A stretch of DNA of 64,000 bases from Achromobacter sp. HZ34 (GTDB lineage Bacteria > Pseudomonadota > Gammaproteobacteria > Burkholderiales > Burkholderiaceae_B), in NCBI RefSeq assembly GCF_002209485.1, contig NZ_NJIX01000007.1:124001-188000 (forward strand), read 5' to 3'. This document shows, in pieces, positions 53,170 through 61,514 of the stretch. The notes beneath the pieces are model-generated. The model was not told the DNA's origin, did no database searches, and saw only the letters and a list, made by a program, of their open reading frames with translations. The translations under genes were made by a program, and so were the position numbers. Position 1 is the stretch's first letter. Each line of letters opens with the position of its first letter.

Positions 53170-54366
53170 ATGGCCGTCGATCATCAAATCAAGATTCCCG
53201 CGACCTATGTGCGCGGGGGCACCAGCAAAGGGGTGTTCTTCCATGTGGAAGACCTGCCGGAAGCCGCGCGCCAGCCCGGCGCCGTGCGCGACGCGATCCT
53301 GCTGCGCGCGTTGGGCAGCCCGGATCCCTACGGCAAGCAGATCGACGGCATGGGCAACGCATCGTCCAGCACCAGCAAGTCGGTGATCCTGGCGCGCAGC
53401 ACGCGGCCCGGCCACGACGTCGACTATCTGTTCGGCCAGGTGTCGATCGACCAGCCCTTCGTGGACTGGAGCGGCAATTGCGGCAACCTGTCGGCGGCGG
53501 TGGGACCGGTCGCCATTCATATGGGCTTGATCGACGCCGCGCGCATCCCGCGCAATGGCGAAGTGACGATACGCATCTGGCAGGCGAATATAGGCAAGAC
53601 CATCGTGGCCCATGTGCCCATCACGGACGGCCAGGTGCAGGAATTGGGCGACTTCGAACTCGACGGCGTGACGTTTCCCGCGGCCGAGGTGCGGCTGGAG
53701 TTCCTCGATCCGGCGGACGAGGGCGAGGATGGCGGCGCGATGTTCCCCACCGGCAAGGTGGTGGATCGCCTGGAAGTGCCGGGCATCGGCACTTTCGATG
53801 CCACGCTGATCAATGCCGGTATTCCCACCATCTTCCTGAACGCGGTGGATATCGGCTATACCGGCCGCGAGCTGCAGACCGATCTGAACAGCGATGAAGC
53901 GGCGCTGGCGCGCTTCGAGACCATCCGTGCGCACGGGGCCTTGAAGATGGGCCTGATCAAGGACCTGGCGGAGGCGGCGACGCGGCAGCACACGCCGAAG
54001 GTTGCCTTCGTGGCGCCGCCCAGCGCCTATACGTCTTCCAGCGGCAAGGCGATCGGCACGGGTGACGCGGACCTGCTGGTGCGCGCCATGTCGATGGGCA
54101 AGCTGCACCACGCCATGATGGGCACCGCCGCGGTGGCCATCGGTACCGCGGCGGCGGTGCCGGGTACGCTGGTCAATCTGGCTGCCGGTGGCGGTGAACG
54201 CCAGTCGGTGCGCTTCGGCCATCCGTCCGGTACGCTGCGGGTGGGTGCCGAGGCGAAGCAGGTAAAGGGGGAATGGCAGGTCACCAAGGCGCTGATGAGT
54301 CGCAGCGCGCGCATCCTGATGGAAGGCTGGATCCGCGTGCCGAAGTCCTGCCTGGACGCTAAGTGA
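53170..54366 (+). CDS. prpF: 2-methylaconitate isomerase PrpF
   Basis: A 398-residue protein of the diaminopimelate-epimerase fold. Typical PrpF segments are MRGGTSKG-like VRGGTSKGVFFH, SPDPYGKQIDGMGNASSSTSK and WSGNCGNLSAAVGPVAIHMG. It isomerises the trans-type product of AcnD. The start at 53170 has AGGGAG upstream; the longer frame to 53113 lies inside acnD. The close spacing means coupled translation. GalD/LigU homologues exist but match less well. Confidence 0.92.
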   Translation: MAVDHQIKIPATYVRGGTSKGVFFHVEDLPEAARQPGAVRDAILLRALGSPDPYGKQIDGMGNASSSTSKSVILARSTRPGHDVDYLFGQVSIDQPFVDWSGNCGNLSAAVGPVAIHMGLIDAARIPRNGEVTIRIWQANIGKTIVAHVPITDGQVQELGDFELDGVTFPAAEVRLEFLDPADEGEDGGAMFPTGKVVDRLEVPGIGTFDATLINAGIPTIFLNAVDIGYTGRELQTDLNSDEAALARFETIRAHGALKMGLIKDLAEAATRQHTPKVAFVAPPSAYTSSSGKAIGTGDADLLVRAMSMGKLHHAMMGTAAVAIGTAAAVPGTLVNLAAGGGERQSVRFGHPSGTLRVGAEAKQVKGEWQVTKALMSRSARILMEGWIRVPKSCLDAK

Positions 54367-54387
54367 TCGTCGGTTGACGCGCGCACG

Positions 54388-55128
54388 TTACGGATGCCAG
54401 GTCGCGCGGGGCCGGCGTTCGTGGCGCGCGGTGCCGGCGTCATAGCTGAGCATCGCCGACAGGGATTGCGCGGCTTGCAGCAGGCGCGGCGCATAGGCAT
54501 GCAATTTCGGTGCGACGTCGGGGCTGGCCGGCATGCCTATGCATAGCGCGCCCGCGACGCGCCAGCGATTGCCGAAGACGGGCACGGCCACGCTGGCCGA
54601 AGTCTGCCGCGCTTCACCCACGGTGACGTGATAGCCGCGTGCACGAATCTCGTCGTAGAGCGGTCCCGTTTCCCCCATGTACGCCAACAGCACCAGGCCG
54701 GACGCACCGCGATCCAGCGGCATGGCTTCGCCTACACGGGCGCGGTTGTGTTGGGCTTGCGGGCAACGCACCTTGACCAGGCGGATGCGGTGGTCGCCGT
54801 CGCGGACGAAGAAGGACATGTCTTCGCCGGTTTCATCGGACAGCTTGCGCAATGCCGGCTCTATGCTTTCCCGCACGTCGAAGGCCATGGTGTAGCGCGA
54901 GCCCAGCGATGCGGTGGCGGGGCCGAGCCGCCATTGCGCCTGGTCCGTGCGGGCGACGTAATGGCTGGCCTCCAGGGTCTTGAGCAGACGCAATGCGGTG
55001 GTCTTGGCAAGGCCGACCCGACGTGCGATGTCGCTCAGGCCCAGGTGCGGCTCTTCCATGCTGAACACGTCCAGGATGGCCAACGCCCGCGTGGCCGCTA
55101 CCACCAGGTCGTCAGGGTTTTCACTCAT
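54388..55128 (-). CDS. IclR-family transcriptional regulator
   Basis: A 246-residue IclR protein. The N-terminal winged helix covers about residues 10-70 (GLSDIARRVGLAKTTALRLLKTLE) and the effector domain follows (RVGEAMPLDRGASGLVLLAY is the typical ligand loop). GAGGAGA precedes the ATG. It is divergent from a Bug receptor and LigJ-like gene, with a perfect palindrome between, so it probably controls these and itself. It is convergent with prpF. Confidence 0.92.
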   Translation of the reverse strand: MSENPDDLVVAATRALAILDVFSMEEPHLGLSDIARRVGLAKTTALRLLKTLEASHYVARTDQAQWRLGPATASLGSRYTMAFDVRESIEPALRKLSDETGEDMSFFVRDGDHRIRLVKVRCPQAQHNRARVGEAMPLDRGASGLVLLAYMGETGPLYDEIRARGYHVTVGEARQTSASVAVPVFGNRWRVAGALCIGMPASPDVAPKLHAYAPRLLQAAQSLSAMLSYDAGTARHERRPRATWHP

Positions 55129-55162
55129 CGCTGTCTCCTCGTTCTAGTTGTCCGCCTATCTT

Positions 55163-55189
55163 ATATCGGTCCGCCTGACGGACCGATAT
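55163..55189. promoter_or_regulatory. IclR operator: 11-bp perfect inverted repeat
   Basis: ATATCGGTCCG and CGGACCGATAT separated by CCTGA. It is centred 48 bp upstream of the IclR start and about 150 bp before the Bug start, in the divergent intergenic region. Confidence 0.75.
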
Positions 55190-55328
55190 TGTCGTGCTTG
55201 ACGGCGGCGCCTACGCTGCAAGGGTGCATGGAGACGTGCCGGGGCAACAGGAGGCCCCGGCGAGCAGGGTACGCGAACGGCTCCAGCACGCGAAATGCAA
55301 AAACATCGACAAGACACCAGGAGACATC

Positions 55329-56291
55329 ATGCATCTGCGTCCTATTCGCGTGGCATTGGCCGCGTTAGTGCTCTGGAGCGGCGCCGCGGGCAGCGCCTGG
55401 GCCGACTATCCCGACAAACCCATCCGCCTGGTCGTTCCCTATGCCGCGGGCGGCGGCGTCGACAACATTTCGCGCGTGGTGGCGAGTGAACTGGGAACGC
55501 GCCTGAAGCAGAGCGTGGTGATCGAGAATCGTGGCGGTGCCAATGGCAACATCGGCTCGGAATACGCTGCCCGCGCCGCGCCCGACGGCTACACCTTGCT
55601 GATGGGCTCGACGTATCTGGCGTTCAACCGCGCCACCACGGCCAACATGCCGTACGACGCGGCCAAGGATCTGCAGCCCATCGCCCGCACCGGCCGCGCG
55701 CCCTTTGTGTTGGTGGTGCCGACGGCATCGCCGGCCCACGATGTGGCCGGCCTGGTGGCCTGGATGAAGGCGAATCCGGACAAGGCCTCGTATGGCGCGG
55801 TGGGGGCCGGCGCGCCGACCAATCTGCTGTTCCCGCAGAACACGGGGACCAAGCCTGTGCAGGTGCTCTACAAGGGCGGCTCCGCCGCCTTGCCCGATCT
55901 GCTGGCGGGCCGTCTCACCTTCATGATTCCCACCGCCAGCGAAGTCGTCCCCCTGGTGGAGAGCGGCAAGCTGCGCGCGCTGGCGGTTACCGGGTCGGAG
56001 CGTTTCCATCGCTTGTCCAAGGTGCCTACTTTTGCGGAAGCCGGGGTGCCGAACCTTGAGCGCACTGGCTGGTGGGGCGTGTTCGCGCCTGCCGGCACGC
56101 CGCAGCCGGTGGTGAAGAAACTGTCCGATGCCATCCAGGTGGTGATGGCGCAACCCAACGTCATCGAGGCCTTGAACAAACTGGGCATCGAAGCGGCGCC
56201 CCAGCCGGCACCGGCCTTCACCACTTTCTTCAACGAGGAATTGCAGGCATATATGGACGTGGCCAAGCAATTCAACCTGAAGGTCGAGTAG
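55329..56291 (+). CDS. Bug/TctC-family periplasmic solute receptor
   Basis: A 320-residue exported receptor with a signal peptide ending GSAWADYPDKP. Bug core motifs are KPIRLVVPYAAGGGVDN, VVIENRGGANGNIG and AAPDGYTLL. AGGAGA before the ATG at 55329 fixes the start; the longer frame to 55194 lies over the promoter. It lies 27 bp upstream of a LigJ-like hydratase gene, so the ligand is perhaps an aromatic-derived or tricarboxylic acid. It is controlled presumably by the divergent IclR protein. Confidence 0.9.
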   Translation: MHLRPIRVALAALVLWSGAAGSAWADYPDKPIRLVVPYAAGGGVDNISRVVASELGTRLKQSVVIENRGGANGNIGSEYAARAAPDGYTLLMGSTYLAFNRATTANMPYDAAKDLQPIARTGRAPFVLVVPTASPAHDVAGLVAWMKANPDKASYGAVGAGAPTNLLFPQNTGTKPVQVLYKGGSAALPDLLAGRLTFMIPTASEVVPLVESGKLRALAVTGSERFHRLSKVPTFAEAGVPNLERTGWWGVFAPAGTPQPVVKKLSDAIQVVMAQPNVIEALNKLGIEAAPQPAPAFTTFFNEELQAYMDVAKQFNLKVE

Positions 56292-56318
56292 GCCTTCTTC
56301 CCTACGCAGGACACAACC

Positions 56319-57341
56319 ATGATCATCGATTGCCACGGCCATTACACCACCGCGCCTGCCGCGCTCAAGGCATGGCGCGCACGCCAGACTGAAGCCTATG
56401 CGGCAGGCAAGGTGCTGACACCCGACTTCCATATCAGCGACGACGAGATACGCGAGTCCCTGGAACCCAATCAGTTGCGCATCCAACGCGAGCGCGGGGT
56501 CGACCTGACCTTGTTCTCGCCCATCGCCGGCGCGATGGCGCATCACGTCGGCGATGCCACCACCAGTGCCAACTGGACGCGGGCTTGCAACGACCTCATC
56601 CACCGCGCGGTGGAACTATATCCCGATCAACTGGCAGCCGTGTGCCAGCTGCCGCAATCCCCTGGCGTCAGCCCGGCAAACTGCATCGGCGAGCTGAAAC
56701 GCTGTGTGCAGGAACTGGGCTTCGTCGGCTGCAACGTCAACCCCGACCCCAGCGACGGTTATTGGACCGATCCGCCGCTGACGCAAAAACACTGGTACCC
56801 GCTGTTCGAAACCCTGGTGGAGCTGGACGTGCCGGCCATGGTGCACGTCAGTTGCTCCTGCAATCCCAATTTCCACCATACCGGCGCGCATTACCTGAAC
56901 GGCGACACCACCGCCTTCATGCAGTTCCTGATGGCGGACATCTTCAAGGACTTCCCCACGCTGCGCTTCGTGATTCCGCATGGCGGCGGCGCGGTGCCTT
57001 TTCATTGGGGGCGCTATCGCGGCCTGGCGCAGCAGTTCGAACGGCCGACGGTGGAGGAACTGATGAACAACGTGTTCTTCGACACCTGCGTCTATCACCG
57101 GCCGGGCATCGAACTGCTGCTGGAGGTCGTGCCGCCGGACAACGTGCTGTTCGCGTCGGAGATCATCGGCGCGGTCAAGGGCATAGACCCGCGCACGGGC
57201 TATTACTACGACGACACCAAGCGCTATATCGACGCCGTCGAGTGGCTGCAGCCCGGGCATCGCGCCAAGGTACTGGGTGAAAACGCCTTGCGCGTCTACC
57301 CGCGCCTGGCGCAGCGATTGCAAGCCCAGGGCCGTCTTTGA
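56319..57341 (+). CDS. ligJ: Amidohydrolase-family 4-oxalomesaconate hydratase-like enzyme
   Basis: A 340-residue enzyme of the amidohydrolase-2 family matching the LigJ pattern closely. MIIDCHGHYTTAP holds the metal-binding H6 and H8, then HISDDEIRES, FSPIAGAMAHHVGD, GFVGCNVNPDPSDG, IPHGGGAVPFHWGR, FFDTCVYHRPGIELL and EIIGAVKGIDPRTG. LigJ hydrates 4-oxalomesaconate in the protocatechuate 4,5-cleavage pathway of Sphingobium. None of the other genes of that pathway are here, so the enzyme may act on a related acid delivered through the Bug receptor. Confidence 0.82.
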   Translation: MIIDCHGHYTTAPAALKAWRARQTEAYAAGKVLTPDFHISDDEIRESLEPNQLRIQRERGVDLTLFSPIAGAMAHHVGDATTSANWTRACNDLIHRAVELYPDQLAAVCQLPQSPGVSPANCIGELKRCVQELGFVGCNVNPDPSDGYWTDPPLTQKHWYPLFETLVELDVPAMVHVSCSCNPNFHHTGAHYLNGDTTAFMQFLMADIFKDFPTLRFVIPHGGGAVPFHWGRYRGLAQQFERPTVEELMNNVFFDTCVYHRPGIELLLEVVPPDNVLFASEIIGAVKGIDPRTGYYYDDTKRYIDAVEWLQPGHRAKVLGENALRVYPRLAQRLQAQGRL

Positions 57342-57368
57342 TTCGCGGCGCGTGCCGGATAGTCAATC

Positions 57369-57776
57369 TCAGGGCTGGCCCTCCACGCCTGGCACCGAGT
57401 CCAGGTCGTGCAGCCACGGCAGGCGCCGCTTGGTCCAGATCTGCCGGGCCGGCAGGGCCAGTTCCTGGCGCTGGTCCAGTGTGCCGACACGCAGCGAATA
57501 CGTCTGCGGATTCTCGACGGCACAGGCGTAGATCGGCGTGCCGCAGTTCTCGCAGAACGCGTGAACGCGGCGATTGCCGCTGTCCGCCGTCTTGATGTAG
57601 CGGCGCGGCGACCCCTTGAGAAGATGGAAGGTGGCGGCGCTGGCGGGAACGTTGGTCCGGAATGCCGACCCGGACTGCTTCTGGCAATCGGCGCAATGGC
57701 ACACCGCAACCGTGGCAGGATCGACGTCCGCCTCGAACGCAATGGCGCCGCAATGGCAACGGCCTTCGACTTTCAT
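57369..57776 (-). CDS. GFA-family (formaldehyde-activating-like) zinc protein
   Basis: A 135-residue zinc protein. Cysteine groups CHCG (near residue 8), CHCADCQKQSGSAF (25-38) and CENCGTP (about 75-81) are the usual GFA zinc sites. Such proteins were named for glutathione-dependent formaldehyde activation but the function of most is not known. It is convergent with the LigJ-like gene, with 27 bp between stops, and lies alone on the minus strand. Confidence 0.9.
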   Translation of the reverse strand: MKVEGRCHCGAIAFEADVDPATVAVCHCADCQKQSGSAFRTNVPASAATFHLLKGSPRRYIKTADSGNRRVHAFCENCGTPIYACAVENPQTYSLRVGTLDQRQELALPARQIWTKRRLPWLHDLDSVPGVEGQP

Positions 57777-57840
57777 ACTGCCTCCTGGCGCGGATGACTG
57801 GACGCGCGGTTAGGGAATAAGAGGAAGACACCAGGATAGC

Positions 57841-58701
57841 TCAGCGTGGCGCCGTGCGTTCCGTCACATATTTTCCAAGGACCTGCGTGATATCCCTCAG
57901 GTCGGCCTGAACCGCCGCAAAGTTCGCATTGCGTTCCCGAGTGGCTTCATCCATATAGAGAGGACGGCGTATCTCTATCTGCAGGCTGTAGCGCAGCAAC
58001 GCCGGCCGTCCTATGTTCGCGATCAGTTGCACGCCTTTGTAGGGATCGTTACGCGCCACGGTGTACCCGCGCGCTCGCAATTCCTGCTCCAGCACATCCA
58101 CGAATGCAGGGTCGCTGGTGGTGCCGTCGCGATCGCCAAGCACGAAATCCGCCAATGGATGATCGTGCTCGATGCGCAAGCGCTCGTATGCGTTATTGGG
58201 CATGGAATGGAGATTCAGATGCCATACGGACCCGAAAGCCTGGAACGCCTGTTCGATCAATGACGCCAAGGCCGCGTGGTAGGGCTTGTAGCAGGCGTCC
58301 AGCCGTGCCTGCACCTCGGCTACCGGCAAAAGGCGATCGTAGATAGGCGTATCCGCCGCGACCTTGCGCCAGATCAACCCGGATCCCAGCCTGGTTTTCT
58401 CACCGGGATTCAACGGCCCGGGCCAGACGCCGTCTAGCAGTTGGGGATCGATGTCGTCGATGCCGCGATTCGCATCGACATAGCTGCGGGGAAAATGCGC
58501 GTGCAGCAGTGCGCCTCCCACGGCCGGTACCGAAGACCAGAGGGCCTCCACGTGAGTGTCTTCCACCTGGCGCAGCCGCTTGCGGTCTATCGCGTGGCGG
58601 AAGTCCGGGAAATACGTCCTGCCGCTGTGCGGTGAGTCGCAGACCAGGGCGATGGGGGGCGCAGTGGGGCGTTCTATCGTAAAGGGCTGGCGGGTCGTCA
58701 T
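57841..58701 (-). CDS. N-formylglutamate amidohydrolase-family protein
   Basis: A 286-residue enzyme of the FGase family, which hydrolyses N-formylglutamate or similar N-acyl amino acids. Seen are VCDSPHSGRTYFP near the N-terminus with a metal-type D and H, VEDTHVEALW, VDANRGIDDID, the segment HLNLHSMPN and EIRRPLYMDE. Its ATG is one base after the stop of a Bug receptor gene, so both are co-transcribed and probably act on one compound. No other histidine-degradation (hut) gene is nearby. Confidence 0.88.
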   Translation of the reverse strand: MTTRQPFTIERPTAPPIALVCDSPHSGRTYFPDFRHAIDRKRLRQVEDTHVEALWSSVPAVGGALLHAHFPRSYVDANRGIDDIDPQLLDGVWPGPLNPGEKTRLGSGLIWRKVAADTPIYDRLLPVAEVQARLDACYKPYHAALASLIEQAFQAFGSVWHLNLHSMPNNAYERLRIEHDHPLADFVLGDRDGTTSDPAFVDVLEQELRARGYTVARNDPYKGVQLIANIGRPALLRYSLQIEIRRPLYMDEATRERNANFAAVQADLRDITQVLGKYVTERTAPR

Positions 58702-58702
58702 T

Positions 58703-59692
58703 TCAATTGATCTCGATCTTCGCCATGCTTACCGCGCTTTGATAGCGCGCTACGGCCTGCTTGATCTGCTCGCTGAATTCTTCAGGCGTGGTCGGCACCA
58801 ACGTGGCGCCGACATCGTCCATCTTCTTGATGAACTCGGGTTGCTGCATGGCCTTGTGGATCGCGGTATTCAAGCCTGCAACCACGCTGGCGGGCGCGCC
58901 GGCAGGAGCTACGATTCCAAACCAGCCACCGCCGCCCATCTGCGGAAATCCGGCCTCGATGTACGTGGGTACATCGGGCAGCATGGGCGATCGGTGTTCG
59001 GACAATACCGCCAGCGCGCGCAGGCGGCCGGCCTGGATGTGGGGCAGCGCCGACGGCAGGTTGTCGGTGATGGCGTCGACCTGGCCCGCCAGCGCGTCGT
59101 TCATGGCCGGACCGGAACCCTTGTACGGCACATGCAGCAACTGCATGCCGGCGAGCGCCGAGAAATAGGAGACGTTGACGTGTCCGAGCGATCCCGTGCC
59201 GGGACTGGCGAAGCTGTACTTGCCCGGCGCGGCCTTGGCCAGCGCAATGAATTCCTGGATGGTCTTGGCGGGAACCTTGGGATTGACCGCGAAGACGCCT
59301 GGCACCGAGGCCACGTTGGTGATGGGCGTGAAGTCCTTGACCGCGTCGTACTTCAGTTGGCCTTTGTAGACGGCAGGATTCGCGCCGTGCGTACTCATGG
59401 TGGCCATGCCCAATGTGTAGCCGTCGGGCGCGGCCCGGGCCACCATCTCCATCCCCAGGGACCCCCCGGCTCCCGCGCGGTTTTCCACCACGATGGCCTG
59501 GCCCAGCTCCTGGCCCGCATACTGGGCGATCAGGCGGGCCGCCAGGTCGGTCGAGCCGCCAGGCGCGAAGGGCACGATCAGCCTGATGCTGTGTTCGGGG
59601 TAGCCCGCGGCGGTTGCGGTGGCGGCGGACAAGGACATCACGGCGGTAAGCAGGACAGGCATGAACGGCAACGTCGGATAACGGAATTTCAT
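58703..59692 (-). CDS. Bug/TctC-family periplasmic solute receptor
   Basis: A 329-residue exported receptor with a signal peptide ending TATAAGYPEHS. Motifs are HSIRLIVPFAPGGSTDLAAR, VVENRAGAGG and RAAPDGYTLG. The start at 59692 gives MKFRYPTLPF; the longer frame to 59773 lacks a signal at its start and overlaps the operator gap. The gene is followed at once by the N-formylglutamate amidohydrolase-like gene and is divergent from a LysR gene. Confidence 0.9.
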   Translation of the reverse strand: MKFRYPTLPFMPVLLTAVMSLSAATATAAGYPEHSIRLIVPFAPGGSTDLAARLIAQYAGQELGQAIVVENRAGAGGSLGMEMVARAAPDGYTLGMATMSTHGANPAVYKGQLKYDAVKDFTPITNVASVPGVFAVNPKVPAKTIQEFIALAKAAPGKYSFASPGTGSLGHVNVSYFSALAGMQLLHVPYKGSGPAMNDALAGQVDAITDNLPSALPHIQAGRLRALAVLSEHRSPMLPDVPTYIEAGFPQMGGGGWFGIVAPAGAPASVVAGLNTAIHKAMQQPEFIKKMDDVGATLVPTTPEEFSEQIKQAVARYQSAVSMAKIEIN

Positions 59693-59779
59693 GGTGGCTC
59701 TCTGTTTTGAGACTGGCTGAACGGCGAAGTGGACCGAAGTTTGCTCGCCGCGCCCAGGCGTCTCAAGCGACAAAAGCGC

Positions 59780-59795
59780 TTGGTATCATTACCAA
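59780..59795. promoter_or_regulatory. Palindrome TTGGTA-TCAT-TACCAA between LysR and Bug genes
   Basis: A perfect 6-bp-arm inverted repeat 22 bp upstream of the LysR start and 88 bp upstream of the Bug start. It is a likely LysR site controlling both directions. Confidence 0.6.
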
Positions 59796-59817
59796 CAGTC
59801 ATGTAAAGGGGAGCAGG

Positions 59818-60711
59818 ATGCGCATTCAGTCGCCGTCGATGTCCGAGCTGCACGCCTTCGTCGCGGCAGCAAGAACAGGCAGCTTTACCCGCGCTGCTGA
59901 ACAGCTTTGCGTGACGCAGGGCGCCATCAGCCGCGCCGTGGCCCGGCTGGAAAGCCACTACAACCAGACCTTGATCCGGCGCAATGCGCACGGGCTTGAA
60001 CTGACATCTTCCGGCCGCGACCTGCTCGCATCTGTCGAAGGGCCGCTGGCACAGATCGAAGGCGCCAGCGCGGAGCTGCGCCGGGGCCCGGGGCCGCGTG
60101 AGTTGGTGCTGTCCACCGTGCCTACGCTGGCTAGCGTGTGGTTGATGCCGCGGCTGCCTGACTTCGCACGCAGGCATCCCGACGTCCGTCTCAAGTTCGT
60201 GCCTTACCGCAAGGACGAGGATTTCTCGGGCGCCACGCCGCACGCCGCCATCCTGCCTGGCGCGGGGCCGACGCAATGGCCGCGATGGGACTGTACGTAT
60301 CTCATCGGCAAGCAGATGGTGCCGGTGTGCCACGCCGACCGCGCACGCACGGCGCGCTGGCGTACGCCAGCGGAGTTGATGCGGGCGCCACTGCTTTATC
60401 ACACCACGGCGCCGGGTAATTGGACGGAATGGCTGCGGCTGGCCGGCGTCAAGGCGCCGCGGCCCAATCTGGCATCCGGCTTCGATCAGGTTTCCATATT
60501 GATCCAGGCCGCCATGACGGACATGGGCGTGGCCCTGGTGCAGCGTTGCCTCATAGGAGATGCCGTGGCTTCGGGGCGCCTGCAGATGCCTTTTGACCTG
60601 CCCATCTCATTGTCGCGCGGGTATTATCTTTGTGCTCCTGGTCACCGCAGTCCCTCTCCCGCGCTGCTGGCATTTCGGGATTGGCTGGTCGAAACGGCGC
60701 AGGCCGCGTAA
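59818..60711 (+). CDS. LysR-family regulator (GcvA-like)
   Basis: A 297-residue LysR protein. The helix-turn-helix is GSFTRAAEQLCVTQGAISRAVARLE (about residues 21-45), followed by FRR-like TLIRRNAHGLELTSSG typical of the GcvA branch and the ligand domain from LVLSTVPTLASVWLMPRL. The start at 59818 follows AAGGGGAGCAGG; the upstream part of the longer frame covers the palindrome. It probably controls the divergent Bug and N-formylglutamate amidohydrolase-like genes. Confidence 0.9.
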   Translation: MRIQSPSMSELHAFVAAARTGSFTRAAEQLCVTQGAISRAVARLESHYNQTLIRRNAHGLELTSSGRDLLASVEGPLAQIEGASAELRRGPGPRELVLSTVPTLASVWLMPRLPDFARRHPDVRLKFVPYRKDEDFSGATPHAAILPGAGPTQWPRWDCTYLIGKQMVPVCHADRARTARWRTPAELMRAPLLYHTTAPGNWTEWLRLAGVKAPRPNLASGFDQVSILIQAAMTDMGVALVQRCLIGDAVASGRLQMPFDLPISLSRGYYLCAPGHRSPSPALLAFRDWLVETAQAA

Positions 60712-60728
60712 CGGCCAGCAGGGCACCG

Positions 60729-61514
60729 CTACAAGGCCAGATGCTTGCGCGCCTCTTCGCGCACCAGATGCAAGGCATGCCGCTTGATCTCGCCATAGGA
60801 CGGATCGGTGGCCAGCGTCTCCGCGTCGCGTGGCGTGGCGAAGGGCACGCGGATTTCCTCGCGAATGCGTCCCGGGCGCGCGGACATCACCAGGATGCGT
60901 GTCCCCAGCAGTAGCGCTTCCTCGACATCATGCGTGACGAACAGGATCGTGGTCCTGGCGCGGGCCCAGGCCTGTAGCAGGAGTTCCTGCATCAGGCTGC
61001 GGGTCTGCGCGTCCAGCGCGCCGAAGGGTTCATCCATCAGCAGGATGTCCGGCTGCATGATCCAGGCGCGGGCCAGGGCCACCCGCTGGCGCATGCCGCC
61101 CGACAATTCCCACGACTTGGCATGGTGATGATTCTGCAGGCCCATGTGGCGCAGCAGGGTTTCAGCCTGCGGCAGGTACGTGGCGGCCGGCACCCCTTGC
61201 ATGCGTGGGCCGAAGGTGACGTTTTCCAGCACGGTCAGCCAGGGATACAGCATCGCCTGCTGGAACACCATGCCGCGGCTGGGCGCGGGCCCGCTTACCG
61301 CGACGTCGTGCACCAGGATGCGCCCGCCGCCGGGGCGTTCGAAGCCGGCGACCAGGTTGAGGATGGTGGATTTGCCGCAGCCGGAAGGGCCCAGCAACAC
61401 GACGAACTCGCCCGGATCGACGGCCAGGTTGAAGCCCGCCAGTATCGGCGGCCCAGCGTCGCCACGCGCCGTGGCGAAGGAAAAATCGATGTTCTCAAGG
61501 ATCAGATGGGACAT
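60729..61514 (-). CDS. ABC transporter ATPase, sulfonate/taurine/nitrate type
   Basis: A 261-residue ATPase of the SsuB/TauB kind. Walker A is GPSGCGKST, then GMVFQQAMLYPWLTVLENV, the signature LSGGMRQRVALARAW, Walker B LLMDEPFGALD and the switch VTHDVEEALLLG. The start at 61514 gives MSHLILENIDF and its A is shared with the permease TGA (TGATG). It is the last gene of an importer operon. The substrate may be a sulfonate, taurine or related compound. Confidence 0.9.
   Translation of the reverse strand: MSHLILENIDFSFATARGDAGPPILAGFNLAVDPGEFVVLLGPSGCGKSTILNLVAGFERPGGGRILVHDVAVSGPAPSRGMVFQQAMLYPWLTVLENVTFGPRMQGVPAATYLPQAETLLRHMGLQNHHHAKSWELSGGMRQRVALARAWIMQPDILLMDEPFGALDAQTRSLMQELLLQAWARARTTILFVTHDVEEALLLGTRILVMSARPGRIREEIRVPFATPRDAETLATDPSYGEIKRHALHLVREEARKHLAL

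Noticed and set aside
53170-54366. PrpF homologue as a 4-oxalomesaconate tautomerase (GalD/LigU) partner of the LigJ-like enzyme
   Set aside because: The WSGNCGNLSAAVGP segment and tight coupling to acnD fit PrpF better.
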